Source: JAWKIW01 sp041394145
GTDB lineage: Bacteria; Actinomycetota; Acidimicrobiia; Acidimicrobiales; Acidimicrobilacustridaceae
Assembly (NCBI GenBank): GCA_041394145.1
Contig: JAWKIW010000010.1
Span: forward strand, 1 to 64,000
Direction: 5' to 3'
DNA: 64,000 nt
A program made the position numbers and the translations under genes. Each line of letters starts with the position of its first letter. Positions within the stretch are counted from its first letter, which is position 1. This document shows positions 52,915 through 61,467 of the stretch, piece after piece. The notes beneath the pieces were generated by a model. The model was not told the origin of the DNA and did not search any database. It saw only the letters and a program-made list of their open reading frames with translations.

Positions 52915-54267
52915 ATGGCAGCCGACCGCCGTGCCCCGTCCTCGGCCGACGCCGTGGCGGAGGGTGCCGACGGGACCGGGGTCGTCCAACGCCGTGCCCC
53001 CTTCTCGGACAACCCCGACGTGGGGGCCCGAGGACAGCGCACCCAGCAGCGCATCGTGGAGGCGGCCCTCCAGGTGTTCGGCGAGCAGGGCTACCACCGG
53101 ACCAGCGTCGACCGGATCACCACGCTGGCCGGGTGCTCGCGCGTGTCCTTCTACCAGTACTTCTCGAGCAAGGAGGACCTCTTCCGGTACCTCAGCGGCC
53201 AGGTGGCGAGACAGCTGAGCGCGTCGACGGAGGCGCTCGGCACGGTCACCGCCGACGCCGACGGGTGGACCACCCTGCGCGCCTGGGTCGGTCGCCACGC
53301 CGACGTCTACCAGCGCTACGAACCCGTCTTCCACGCCTTCCCGGCTGCAGCCGAGACCGACGAGGCCGTCGCCGGCGGGTCGGTGCGCACGAGCCGGCGC
53401 AACACCGAGCGCATCCGCTCCCGCCTGGCGACGGTGGCACTGCCGCCTCGCCAGCTCGACCCGTTGGTCACCCTCTTGACCTCGTGCCTCACCAGCACCC
53501 AGGAGACGGTGGCCGTGCTGCGGGGCGCGGTGCAGGACGCCTACCCCTCCGACCGGGTCGCCGACGCGCTCACCGACGTCTTCCACCGCACGCTGTTCGG
53601 CCTCCAGCCCGGCGTCAACGTCCACCCTCGCCCGCGGCGCCGACCACCGGTGGTGCCGTTCGGGCCGGCCATCGAGGCCGTCGCCCGCGACCGCACCGAC
53701 GGGCCCGGCCTCACGCCGGCCGGCCAGCGGACCTTCGACGCGCTGCTGCGAGCCGGAGCCGACGTGTTCGTCCGACGGGGCTACCACCAGACCCGGGTCG
53801 ACGACGTGGTCGAGGAGGCCGGCGTCTCCCACGGCGCCTTCTACCGCTACTTCGACAGCAAGGACGACCTCGCCCACGTGGTCGCCTTCCGGGCCATGCA
53901 GGGCCTCTCCCAGGCGTTGCTCGACATCCCCGACGCCTTCCCCGGTGACGGCGAGGACAGTCGCCACACCGCCCTGCGGACCTGGCTGCGGCGCTACAAC
54001 CAGGCCAACGCCGCCGCCACCACCATGATCAGGGTCTGGCTCGACGCCACCCGCCAGGACCCCGCGCTGCGCTCGGAGTCCGCGGCGGTCATCGACTGGG
54101 GTCGGCGACGGCTGGCCGACTTCCTGCGCCCACGCGGCTTCGGCGACCCCGACCTCGACGCCGTGATCATGGTCGCGCTGCTGAGCGCGTTCGGGGCCCA
54201 GGAGCGGGCGCCGGCTTCGGTGGACTCGGCAGCCGCCATCATCGAGCGCGGCTTCCTCGGTCGATGA
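52915..54267 (+). CDS. TetR-family regulator with two DNA-binding domains in tandem
   Basis: This 450-aa protein is made of two full TetR units. Unit 1 (about residues 40-240) starts QRIVEAALQVFGEQGYHRTS with recognition helix CSRVSFYQYFSSKEDL. Unit 2 (about 255-450) starts TFDALLRAGADVFVRRGYHQ with VSHGAFYRYFDSKDDL. The HTHs differ, and the ligand domains differ as well. A single chain would act as a pseudo-dimer, able to bind two different half-sites. It sits among the genes whose promoters carry the asymmetric TGACG-N4-TGTYAG motif and is the best candidate to read it (inference). The start at ATG 52915 is 22 bases after the crotonase stop. Confidence 0.87.
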   Translation: MAADRRAPSSADAVAEGADGTGVVQRRAPFSDNPDVGARGQRTQQRIVEAALQVFGEQGYHRTSVDRITTLAGCSRVSFYQYFSSKEDLFRYLSGQVARQLSASTEALGTVTADADGWTTLRAWVGRHADVYQRYEPVFHAFPAAAETDEAVAGGSVRTSRRNTERIRSRLATVALPPRQLDPLVTLLTSCLTSTQETVAVLRGAVQDAYPSDRVADALTDVFHRTLFGLQPGVNVHPRPRRRPPVVPFGPAIEAVARDRTDGPGLTPAGQRTFDALLRAGADVFVRRGYHQTRVDDVVEEAGVSHGAFYRYFDSKDDLAHVVAFRAMQGLSQALLDIPDAFPGDGEDSRHTALRTWLRRYNQANAAATTMIRVWLDATRQDPALRSESAAVIDWGRRRLADFLRPRGFGDPDLDAVIMVALLSAFGAQERAPASVDSAAAIIERGFLGR

Positions 54268-54351
54268 GCGGGGCCAGGAGCGCACGGTGACCGTCGGCCC
54301 GACCGCGGGGCGGGGTGCGCCGATCCGGGACCGGCTGCTACCTTCCCCAGC

Positions 54352-54368
54352 TGACGTCAGTGTCAGTT
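54352..54368 (+). promoter_or_regulatory. Shared regulatory motif, copy B (TGACG-TCAG-TGTCAGTT)
   Basis: TGACGTCAGTGTCAGTT on the plus strand, just downstream of a TACCTT -10 box (54339-54344) and 15 bases before the SDR start at 54384. It overlaps the probable transcript start, a position that suits repression. The left part also forms the palindrome CTGACGTCAG. Confidence 0.5.
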
Positions 54369-54383
54369 GAGGGGGGCAGAAGG

Positions 54384-55202
54384 ATGCGAACGGTCGTCGT
54401 GGGCGCATCCAGCGGTCTGGGTCGCTGCATCGGGGTCGGGTTGGCCCAGCGGGGCGCCCAGGTGGCGATGTTGGCGCGGCGCAAGGAGCGGCTCGAGCAG
54501 GCTGCGGCCGAGGCGGGAGACGCCGCCATCGCCATCGCCTGCGACGTCACGGATCCCGCCTCGTGCACGTCGGCGATCGAGGCGGCCGTCGACGGACTCG
54601 GCGGCATCGACTCGCTGGTGTACTGCCCGGCGATCAGCCCGCTCGCTCGGCTCATCGACACCGACGCGCAGACCTGGGCCCGCGTGTTCGAGACGAACGT
54701 CACCGGGGCCGCGCTCATCACCGCGGCCGCCGTCCCGCACCTCCCGGCGATGAAGGGCACGGTGGTCTACCTGTCGTCGGTGGCAGGGTCCCACACGGTG
54801 CCCTGGCCAGGACTCGGGGCCTACGCCGTGAGCAAGGCCGCCCTGGAGCGCCTGGTCGACGCCTGGCGGACCGAGCACCCCGAGCTGGGCTTCACCCGCG
54901 TCGTGATCGGCGAGTGCGCCGGCGGCGAGGGTGACGCCCGGACGGAGATGATCAACGACTGGGATCTCGACCTGGCCGCCGAGCTCACCCCGATCTGGCT
55001 GGCGGGCAACTACTTCAGCGGCCAGATGATCGAGATCGAGGAGCTCGTCGACGTGCTCGACATCGTCCTGCGACGCGGGGTCAGCCTCCGCATCCCGTCG
55101 GTCGTCGTCACCTCGAACCCGACCGTTCCCGGCGGTGAGCTCAACGAGATGGTCGCCGAGGCCATGGCCGGTCTCGAGGACGGCAAGGCCCCGCTGGCCT
55201 GA
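54384..55202 (+). CDS. Short-chain dehydrogenase/reductase (SDR)
   Basis: This is a 272-aa NAD(P)-dependent oxidoreductase. The nucleotide-binding motif is VVGASSGLGR. The catalytic Ser is in YLSSVAG and the Tyr-x3-Lys in AYAVSKAAL. The C-terminal third is longer than usual (NYFSGQMIEIEELVDVLDIV), giving an unusual substrate lid. It oxidises or reduces an alcohol/ketone of a hydrophobic intermediate by context. The transcript starts after TACCTT (54339), and motif copy B lies at that start. It is convergent with the thioesterase gene. Confidence 0.9.
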   Translation: MRTVVVGASSGLGRCIGVGLAQRGAQVAMLARRKERLEQAAAEAGDAAIAIACDVTDPASCTSAIEAAVDGLGGIDSLVYCPAISPLARLIDTDAQTWARVFETNVTGAALITAAAVPHLPAMKGTVVYLSSVAGSHTVPWPGLGAYAVSKAALERLVDAWRTEHPELGFTRVVIGECAGGEGDARTEMINDWDLDLAAELTPIWLAGNYFSGQMIEIEELVDVLDIVLRRGVSLRIPSVVVTSNPTVPGGELNEMVAEAMAGLEDGKAPLA

Positions 55203-55251
55203 GGATCCCGGGAACCCGAGCCGGGGCCGGAGCCCGCACTCGGGCAGTGGG

Positions 55252-56058
55252 CTAGCCGCGCAGCAGGCCGTCCTGGACGTAGGAGGCGAGCAGCTCCGCC
55301 CCGGCGAACACGCTCGCCCGGCCGTGGCAGCGTCCACCGCCGGTGAAGTCGCTGTGGTGGGACAGCAGCAGCCAGCCGCGCACGGACAGCGGACGGTGGA
55401 ACGTCAGCGTGTGGCTGACCACCGAGGTCGCCACGCGCACGTGCGCCTGGGACTGGCCCACCCCCTCGTGGGGCCGCATCGCCGTGGCGATGAGGAAGCC
55501 GTCGCTGATGTAGGCGAGCAGCGCCTGGGCCACACCGGGATCGTCCGGTGCGCCCGGCGCCCGCACCCACACGTCCAGATCCGGTGGACCGACGAGGCCG
55601 GGATCGTCGATGTCGACGTCGCCGGCGTACCGGATCTCGAAGGCCGACCCGGTCTCGCCGACGGTTGCCGCATCGTCGGGTGACCCGACGTCGGGAGCGG
55701 GGTCGGCGTGGTGGACGAAGTCGGGCTCGTCGGCGCTCAGCAGCACGAGGGAGCGGGCGCAGAGCGCGTCACCCTGGCTGATCGACACCGTGCTGCTGGC
55801 GAAGGCGCGGCCCGCGTGCATGCGGTCGACGAGGATCTCCACCGGGGCGTCCGGCGACCCACCGCGGACGAAGACGGTGTGGACGGTCTTGACCCGCTTG
55901 CCGCCGTCGTCGGCCCGGAGGGCGGCGACGACCGCCTGGGCGAGCAGCTGACCGCCGAAGATCACCGGCTGCCCGGTGTCGGCGTTGCCGGCCCGGAAGG
56001 CGCCCGGACCGGCCGGCGCCAGGTCGAGCGCGCCCAGCAGGGCGTCGATGGTGGCCAC
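55252..56058 (-). CDS. Acyl-CoA thioesterase (TesB-like double hotdog)
   Basis: This is a 268-aa thioesterase of the TesB type with two hotdog repeats. Seen are VIFGGQLLAQAVVAAL in the first fold, AGRAFASSTVSISQGD, and in the second GFLIATAMRPHEGVG and SHTLTFHRPLSVRGWLLLS. TesB enzymes cleave acyl-CoA to acid and CoA, relieving CoA shortage or releasing an end product. It is five bases downstream of the SDR gene ending at 56064, so it is the third gene of the unit that begins with the amidohydrolase at 58081. The start at 56058 is the natural one. Confidence 0.87.
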   Translation of the reverse strand: MATIDALLGALDLAPAGPGAFRAGNADTGQPVIFGGQLLAQAVVAALRADDGGKRVKTVHTVFVRGGSPDAPVEILVDRMHAGRAFASSTVSISQGDALCARSLVLLSADEPDFVHHADPAPDVGSPDDAATVGETGSAFEIRYAGDVDIDDPGLVGPPDLDVWVRAPGAPDDPGVAQALLAYISDGFLIATAMRPHEGVGQSQAHVRVATSVVSHTLTFHRPLSVRGWLLLSHHSDFTGGGRCHGRASVFAGAELLASYVQDGLLRG

Positions 56059-56063
56059 GGCCG

Positions 56064-56834
56064 CTACTTGGGCGGGAAGCGCAGCGCGCCGTCGAGCCGG
56101 ATGTTCTCCCCGTTGAGGTACGGGTTCGTGGCGATCGACTCGACGAGCAGGGCGAACTCCTCCGGGCGGCCCATGCGCTTCGGGAAGATGATGCCCTCCT
56201 CGAGCTTGGCCTTCATCTCCTCGGGCACGCTGAGCATGAGCGGGGTGCCCATCGTCCCGGGGGCGATGCCGCAGACCCGGATGCCGAGCGGCGCCAGGTC
56301 GCGGGCCATGGGGAGGGTCATGCCGAGGATGGCGGCCTTGGCCGCCGCATAGGCGACCTGCCCGGTCTGGCCCTCCATGCCGGCGATCGAGCCGGTGTTG
56401 ACGACCACGCCCCGCTGCCCGTCCTCGTCGGGCTCGTTGTCGGCCATCGCCACGGCCGCCAGTCGGGTCACGTTGAAGGTGCCCACGGCGTTCATGGTCA
56501 TGGTGTCGACGAAGACGTCCATGGCGAGCATCGCGCCGCCACGACCCACGATCCGGCCGCCTCCGGTCGCACCCCCGGCGACGTTCACCACGACACCGAT
56601 CGGCGCCCGCTGCGTCGCCGCGGCGATGGCGGCGCCCACGGCGTCGTCGTCGGTGACGTCACCACCGACCGCCACCGCCGAGGCCCCGAGCTCGTCCACC
56701 AGCGCCGTCGCCCGCTCGACATCGCGGTCGAACACGACGACATCCATGCCGGCGCCGACGAGCCGACGGACGGTGGCGGCACCGAGGCCTCCAGCCCCAC
56801 CGGTCACGATCGCCGATCGTTGCTGTAGCTCCAC
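56064..56834 (-). CDS. Short-chain dehydrogenase of the type II 3-hydroxyacyl-CoA dehydrogenase kind
   Basis: This is a 256-aa SDR with TGGAGGLGAAT (NAD site), NVAGGATGGG, NTGSIAGMEGQTGQVAYAAAK (Ser, Tyr, Lys) and GIAPGTMGTPLM. The C-terminal part with GIIFPKRMGRPEEFALLVES resembles human HSD10 and bacterial 3-hydroxyacyl-CoA dehydrogenases. It probably oxidises a 3-hydroxyacyl-CoA to a 3-oxoacyl-CoA in the pathway. The start is GTG 56834 (a GAACACC leader precedes it). It is second in the 58081 unit, 47 bases after the amidohydrolase. Confidence 0.88.
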   Translation of the reverse strand: MELQQRSAIVTGGAGGLGAATVRRLVGAGMDVVVFDRDVERATALVDELGASAVAVGGDVTDDDAVGAAIAAATQRAPIGVVVNVAGGATGGGRIVGRGGAMLAMDVFVDTMTMNAVGTFNVTRLAAVAMADNEPDEDGQRGVVVNTGSIAGMEGQTGQVAYAAAKAAILGMTLPMARDLAPLGIRVCGIAPGTMGTPLMLSVPEEMKAKLEEGIIFPKRMGRPEEFALLVESIATNPYLNGENIRLDGALRFPPK

Positions 56835-56881
56835 GGTGTTCCTCTCAGACGTTGCGGGTTGCCGGGTCGGGGTCGTAGCGG

Positions 56882-58081
56882 TCAGGTCGTCGGGGCGCCG
56901 ACCTCGACGCCCATGATCGTCGCCAGGTTGCCGCCCATGATCTTCACGACGTCGTCCTCGGGCAGTCCGGCGGGGAGGAACTCCACGAACCGGCACGGCT
57001 CGGCGAGGCCCTCGGGGTGGGGGTAGTCGGAGCCGAACAGCACCTGGTCGGCGCCGACCCCCTCGATCAGCCCGGCGATGTCGTCCTCGTGGAACGGGCT
57101 GATCCAGACGTTGCGGCGGAAGGCCTCGACGGGGTCCTCGGCGAACATCTGGGGCATCTTGCGGTAGGCGTCCTCGACGTGGTCGAGGAAGGGCCCGACC
57201 CAGTTGGCACCGTTCTCGATCGACGCCACCCGCAAGGCCGGGAACCGGGCGAACACGCCGTGGCACAACAAGGCGGCCATGCTGTCCTCGATCCACCGCT
57301 TCCCCATCGTGATCCAGCGGAAGGGGTCGGGCTGGAACGGCAGGAGCTCCTGCGCCCCGGTCCAGTCGGTCTGGTAGCGCGAGTAGCCGCTGTCCGAGGC
57401 GTGCATGGCCACGAGGACGTCGGCGTCGACCACGGCCTGCCAGAACGGGTCGAACTCCTCGAAGCCGAACGAGCGCGATCCGCCGTAGCCGGGAACCGGT
57501 GCCGGGCGCACGAGGATGGCCCTGGCCCCCCGCTCGACCACCCACTCGAGCTCCTCGATCGCCCGCTCGACGATGGGGAGGCTGATCACCGGGGTGGTGA
57601 AGATCCGGTCCTGGTGGTTGAAGGACCACTCGTCGTCCAGCCACCGGTTGAACGCGTGGACGACGGCGTGGATCAGCTCGGGGTCGTCACGCATCCGCTC
57701 CTCGAGCAGGCTCGCCAGCGTCGGGAACATGAGCGTTCCGTCGACGCCCAGCTCGTCGAGCACCTCGAGCCGGGCGCCCGGTTCGCGGAACGCCGGGATG
57801 CATCGCATCGGTTCGCCGAACAGCTCGCGGTAGGACCGGCCCTCGGGGTTCCCGACCCGGAAGTACTCCTCCTGGGCGCCCGGCCGGGCCACGACCTCGA
57901 AGGTGGGGTTGGGGATGTAGTCGCTGATGACGCCACGCACGGCGATCTTCGTGCGGCCTCGCACCTGCACGTAGTCGACCGCACCGCGATACCGGTCGGG
58001 GAGGTGCCGGGTGAAGGCGTCCCGGGTCTCGTACAGGTGGTTGTCGGCGTCGAAGACGGGGTAGCCCAAGCGTCGAGCCAT
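56882..58081 (-). CDS. Amidohydrolase-family (amidohydrolase 2) metal-dependent hydrolase
   Basis: This is a 399-aa TIM-barrel hydrolase of the same broad group as the enzyme at 38267. Visible are VFDADNHLYETRDAF (in place of DxHxH), MHASDSGYSRYQ, ENGANWVGPFLDHV and the catalytic Asp in LFGSDYPHPEG. Many relatives act as acyl hydrolases or decarboxylases on ring-derived acids. A promoter with 17-base spacing at 58088-58116 starts transcription at the ATG itself. Motif copy C overlaps its -35 box. It leads the unit amidohydrolase-SDR-thioesterase and is divergent from the CoA-transferase at 58254. Confidence 0.88.
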   Translation of the reverse strand: MARRLGYPVFDADNHLYETRDAFTRHLPDRYRGAVDYVQVRGRTKIAVRGVISDYIPNPTFEVVARPGAQEEYFRVGNPEGRSYRELFGEPMRCIPAFREPGARLEVLDELGVDGTLMFPTLASLLEERMRDDPELIHAVVHAFNRWLDDEWSFNHQDRIFTTPVISLPIVERAIEELEWVVERGARAILVRPAPVPGYGGSRSFGFEEFDPFWQAVVDADVLVAMHASDSGYSRYQTDWTGAQELLPFQPDPFRWITMGKRWIEDSMAALLCHGVFARFPALRVASIENGANWVGPFLDHVEDAYRKMPQMFAEDPVEAFRRNVWISPFHEDDIAGLIEGVGADQVLFGSDYPHPEGLAEPCRFVEFLPAGLPEDDVVKIMGGNLATIMGVEVGAPTT

Positions 58082-58087
58082 GCCCGC

Positions 58088-58116
58088 ACGCTACGCATAT
58101 CTAACAGTTGCGTCAA
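58088..58116 (-). promoter_or_regulatory. Leaderless promoter of amidohydrolase operon
   Basis: On the minus strand TTGACG (58111-58116), a 17-base spacer and TAGCGT (58088-58093) are followed by six bases and the ATG at 58081. Motif copy C (58099-58115) overlaps the -35 box, and GTTG-CGT-CAAC (58107-58117) is a small palindrome at the same place. Confidence 0.65.
58099..58115 (-). promoter_or_regulatory. Shared regulatory motif, copy C (TGACG-CAAC-TGTTAGAT)
   Basis: Read on the minus strand, TGACGCAACTGTTAGAT. It overlaps the -35 box and spacer of the amidohydrolase promoter. Confidence 0.5.
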
Positions 58117-58214
58117 CATTGCGGCGCTGGTCGGCGAGGGCCGGGCGACCCTGACCCGAGCGGCGACGACGGACGGCACGAGGCACGACGTCGAGCGCGG
58201 GGCTCGCCGTCGGC

Positions 58215-58231
58215 GTCTAACATCCGCGTCA
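58215..58231 (-). promoter_or_regulatory. Shared regulatory motif, copy D (TGACG-CGGA-TGTTAGAC)
   Basis: Read on the minus strand, TGACGCGGATGTTAGAC. On the plus strand it overlaps the TAACAT -10 box (58218-58223) of the CoA-transferase gene at 58254. Confidence 0.5.
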
Positions 58232-58253
58232 TCTCACCGTCGAGGAGGTTGCC

Positions 58254-59471
58254 GTGACCGCAGTGATGTCCGGAGTGCGCGTGCTCGAGGTCGCCGAGCA
58301 CACCTTCGTCCCGGCCGCATCGGCGCTGCTCGCCGACTGGGGGGCCGAGGTGATCAAGATCGAGCACGTCGAGCGCGGCGACGCCATGCGCGGCCTCGCC
58401 CAGAGCGGACTCGCCGTGGTGGGCGGCACGGTCCACGTGCTGCTCGAGCACTCCAACCACGGCAAGAAGAGCATCGGCCTCGACCTGAAGTCCCCCGACG
58501 GGCTGGAGATCCTCTACAAGCTGGCCGCCACGAGCGACGTGTTCCTCACCAACAAGCTGCCGTCGGTGCGGACCGCCCTGAAGATCGACGTGGACGACAT
58601 CCGCGCCGCCAACCCCGACATCATCTACGTGCGCGGCACCGGCTGGGGGGAAGAGGGGCCCGACGCCGACAAGGGCGCCTACGACTCGCTCGCCTACTGG
58701 AACCGCGCCGGCATCGCCATGAGCATGCACCAGGACGAGGACGACTTCGTCATGCCGCCACCGGCGCCGGCCTTCGGCGACTCCATCGGCGGGCTGACCA
58801 TCGCCGGCGGCATCATGGGTGCCCTGTTCCACCGCGAGCGCACCGGCGAGGCCACCACGGTCGACGTGTCGCTGCTCGGGGTCGGCATCTGGTCGGTGGG
58901 CGCCGGGCTGGCCCTGTGCAACCAGATGGGCCAGCCCACCCTGGGCATCGGTCGCAAGGGTCCCACCGGGAACCCGCTCGTCACCAACTACGAGACCAAG
59001 GACCACCGCTGGGTCTCGCTGTGCTGCCTGCAGGCCACCAAGTACTGGCCCGAGATGTGCGAGGTCATCGGCCAGCCCGAGCTCGGCACCGACGAGCGCT
59101 TCGCCGACCCGCTCAGCATGATGGCCAACGGCGCCGAGGCGGCCCAGATCCTGTCGGCCGAGTTCGCCGCCCGCACCGCGGCCGAGTGGCGGGAGCTGCT
59201 GGCCGGGTTCTCCGGCCAGTGGGCCATGGTGCAAGACGTGCTGGAGGTCGTGGACGACCCCCAGACCGTGGCGAACGGCTACGTCGCCCACTGCAAGAAC
59301 GACAGCGGCGTCGAGTACAAGCTGGCGGCCGCCCCCATCCAGTTCGGCGGGGAGCCGGCCCCGGTCGGCAGAGCGCCGGAGTTCAACGAGCACGGCGACG
59401 CCCTGCTCGAGGAGCTCGGCCTCGACTGGGACGCCATCGTCGACCTCAAGGTCCGCGGCGTCGTCGCGTGA
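58254..59471 (+). CDS. CaiB/BaiF (family III) CoA-transferase
   Basis: This is a 405-aa family III CoA-transferase of normal single-domain length. The CoA site is GVRVLEVAEHTFVPAASALL with EVIKIEHVERGD. The likely catalytic Asp is in GAYDSLAYWNR. The C-terminal lid includes FSGQWAMVQDVLEVVDDPQ. It transfers CoA to a carboxylic acid, starting or linking steps of the pathway. GTG 58254 follows GAGGAGGTTGCC. A TAACAT -10 box at 58218-58223 overlaps motif copy D. It leads the unit CoA-transferase, SDR, LLM-type enzyme, DUF35-thiolase. Confidence 0.92.
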   Translation: MTAVMSGVRVLEVAEHTFVPAASALLADWGAEVIKIEHVERGDAMRGLAQSGLAVVGGTVHVLLEHSNHGKKSIGLDLKSPDGLEILYKLAATSDVFLTNKLPSVRTALKIDVDDIRAANPDIIYVRGTGWGEEGPDADKGAYDSLAYWNRAGIAMSMHQDEDDFVMPPPAPAFGDSIGGLTIAGGIMGALFHRERTGEATTVDVSLLGVGIWSVGAGLALCNQMGQPTLGIGRKGPTGNPLVTNYETKDHRWVSLCCLQATKYWPEMCEVIGQPELGTDERFADPLSMMANGAEAAQILSAEFAARTAAEWRELLAGFSGQWAMVQDVLEVVDDPQTVANGYVAHCKNDSGVEYKLAAAPIQFGGEPAPVGRAPEFNEHGDALLEELGLDWDAIVDLKVRGVVA

Positions 59472-59502
59472 CCGACCACCTCACCATCCAGGAGATTGCC
59501 TG

Positions 59503-60339
59503 ATGTCACTGTTCGACGCCTTCAGCTACCAGGGCAAGCGCGCCCTCGTCGTCGGCGGGGCCACCGGCATGGGCGCCGCCACCGCCGAGCTGCTGGTCGA
59601 CGCCGGTGCCGAGGTCGTGGTGATGGACCGCGCCGAGGTCACGCTCGCCGGCGCCAAGGCCATCCACCTCGACCTGTCCGACAAGGCCTCCATCGACACC
59701 GCCGTCGACGAGTGCGGCGGCCCGGTCCACGCCCTGTTCAGCTGCGCGGGCGTGGCCGACGGCACGCCCGGCATCGAGCGCATCAACTTCCTCGGCCACC
59801 GTCGCCTCATCAACCGGATGCTCGACGGCGACATGCTCCCCCGAGGCTCGGCCATCGGCTTCATCTCCTCGGCCGCCGGGCTCGGCTGGGAGTCCAACCT
59901 CGACCTGATCAAGGAGTACCTCGCCATCGAGGACTTCGACGAGGCCGCGGCCTGGGCCGTCGACCACAACCGCGCCGACTACATGTGGAGCAAGCAGGTC
60001 ATCAACGGCTACGTGGCGAGCCAGGCCTACCCCCTGCTCAAGCGGGGCATCCGCATCAACGCCATCTGCCCCGGCCCGACCGACACGCCGCTGGCGCAGG
60101 CCAACGCCGACATGTGGCTCACCTTCGCCGAGGACTACCGGCAGGCGACCGGCATCGAGCCGTCCACCCCGATGGAGCAGGCGTACCCGCTGGTCTTCCT
60201 GTGCAGCGACGCCGCCTCGTACGTGAACGGCATCGTGATGGTGACCGACGCCGGCTACTTCCCCTCGGGCAGCACCGAGTCGTACCCCGACGCGAAGGGC
60301 GTCGTCGACTTCCTGCTCGGCCGCCTCGGCCCCCTCTGA
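59503..60339 (+). CDS. Short-chain dehydrogenase/reductase (SDR)
   Basis: This is a 278-aa SDR with VVGGATGMGAAT (NAD site). In place of NAG it reads FSCAGVAD, and the catalytic Ser lies in FISSAAG. The Tyr-x3-Lys is in DYMWSKQVINGY, where the Trp is unusual. The insertion NLDLIKEYLAIEDFDEAAAW between Ser and Tyr is longer than in normal SDRs. It reads as a sterol/terpenoid-type 3-alpha-HSD relative. ATG 59503 lies 31 bases after the CoA-transferase stop, with GGAGATT near. It is in the 58254 unit. Confidence 0.9.
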   Translation: MSLFDAFSYQGKRALVVGGATGMGAATAELLVDAGAEVVVMDRAEVTLAGAKAIHLDLSDKASIDTAVDECGGPVHALFSCAGVADGTPGIERINFLGHRRLINRMLDGDMLPRGSAIGFISSAAGLGWESNLDLIKEYLAIEDFDEAAAWAVDHNRADYMWSKQVINGYVASQAYPLLKRGIRINAICPGPTDTPLAQANADMWLTFAEDYRQATGIEPSTPMEQAYPLVFLCSDAASYVNGIVMVTDAGYFPSGSTESYPDAKGVVDFLLGRLGPL

Positions 60340-60391
60340 ACGTCGACGAGCCGACGCCGGGGCGGTCACCCCGTCCCGGGGGGACACCGAG

Positions 60392-61398
60392 ATGTACACG
60401 ATGCGCTTCGACATGCGGGCCCCCGGCGCCACGGCGGCGGGGCGGGCCGACCTGTACGACGCCGCCATCGAGATGGCGGCGTGGGCCGAGGGACGAGGCT
60501 GCGCCGCGGTCGTCGTCTCGGAGCACCACGCCTGAGGACGGCTACCTCCGGCCCCGCTGACGCCGGCGGCGGCGATGGCCGCCGTCACGACGACCGTGCC
60601 CATCAGCGTGGCCGCCGCCCTGCTCCTTCTACGACCCCCGCTGGCCGAGCAGATCGTGTGCTCGACCACCTCAGCCGGGGTCGCTTACCTGTCGTGCTGG
60701 GCCTCGGCTACCGGTCTGAGGAGTACGAGCTGCTCGGCGTCGACTTCGCCCGTCGAGGTGCCATCGCCGAGGAGAAGCTGGTCGCCTGGAGCACCTCCGT
60801 GGCGAGACGGCGATGACCCCACCGCCTTACAGCCCGGTGGCCGATGCTCGCCTGGGGCGGGTCCTCGATGGCCGCGGCGCGACGCGCGGGACGGCACGGG
60901 CTCGGGTTCTTCGCCCAGGGCACGGTGCCCGGCCTCCAGGAGGCGTACGAGGCGGCCGTTGTGCAGGCCGGCCACCAGCCCGGGCTGTGCCTGCTCGATC
61001 CGTCCACGCCGTTGTCGGTCTTCGTCAACGACGACCTTCGACGAGGGCTGGCGACGCGGGCACCCACCTCGCTGGCCGATGCGACGAGCTACGCCGACTG
61101 GAACGCCGGCCTCGCCAGCGCCGCCACGACTGCCAGCCTGTCCACCGCCCGCACGGTGGAGGACCTCCGCCACGCACGGCTCCCATCGCGCCACCGAGCC
61201 AAGAGGCCGTGGCGCTGGTGCGCACCTACGGCGTGCTGGGGCTGCAGCCGCTGCGGGCTCGACCCTGAGCTGGCCTGGACCTACCTCCGCTGGGTCGTCG
61301 ACGAGGTCCTCCCCGGCTCGCAGCACCCGGCGGGGGCCCGCGACGGCGGGCGGCACCCGGGTCGAGCCGACCACCGTCGGGCGTTCCACCGCGTCTAA
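60392..61398 (+). pseudogene. LLM-class (luciferase-like) flavin-dependent monooxygenase, many indels
   Basis: Pieces of one LLM protein lie in turn in three frames. MYTMRFDMRAPGATAAGRAD and AAVVVSEHH come first (stop at 60535), then LGLGYRSEEYELLGVDFARR. GPMLAWGGSSMAAARRAGRH follows near 60835, then GFFAQGTVPGLQEAYEA, and GLDPELAWTYLRWVVDEVLP near 61260. At least four indels are needed. LLM enzymes use FMN or F420 with O2 or NAD(P)H; here the substrate is likely a hydrophobic acid or ketone, by context. It lies 52 bases after the SDR gene. The boundaries are approximate. The conserved blocks are good, which points to error or a very recent loss. Confidence 0.62.
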
Positions 61399-61409
61399 CA
61401 TCCACGTCA
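61393..61409 (-). promoter_or_regulatory. Shared regulatory motif, copy E (TGACG-TGGA-TGTTAGAC)
   Basis: Read on the minus strand, TGACGTGGATGTTAGAC. On the plus strand it overlaps TAACAT (61396-61401), a possible -10 box for the DUF35-thiolase gene. It matches copy D in 15 of 17 positions. Confidence 0.5.
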
Positions 61410-61467
61410 CTTCGCGGGCACCCTCGCCTGCCAGCGCGACTCTCCGCTGACGAGCAAGGACACCTCC

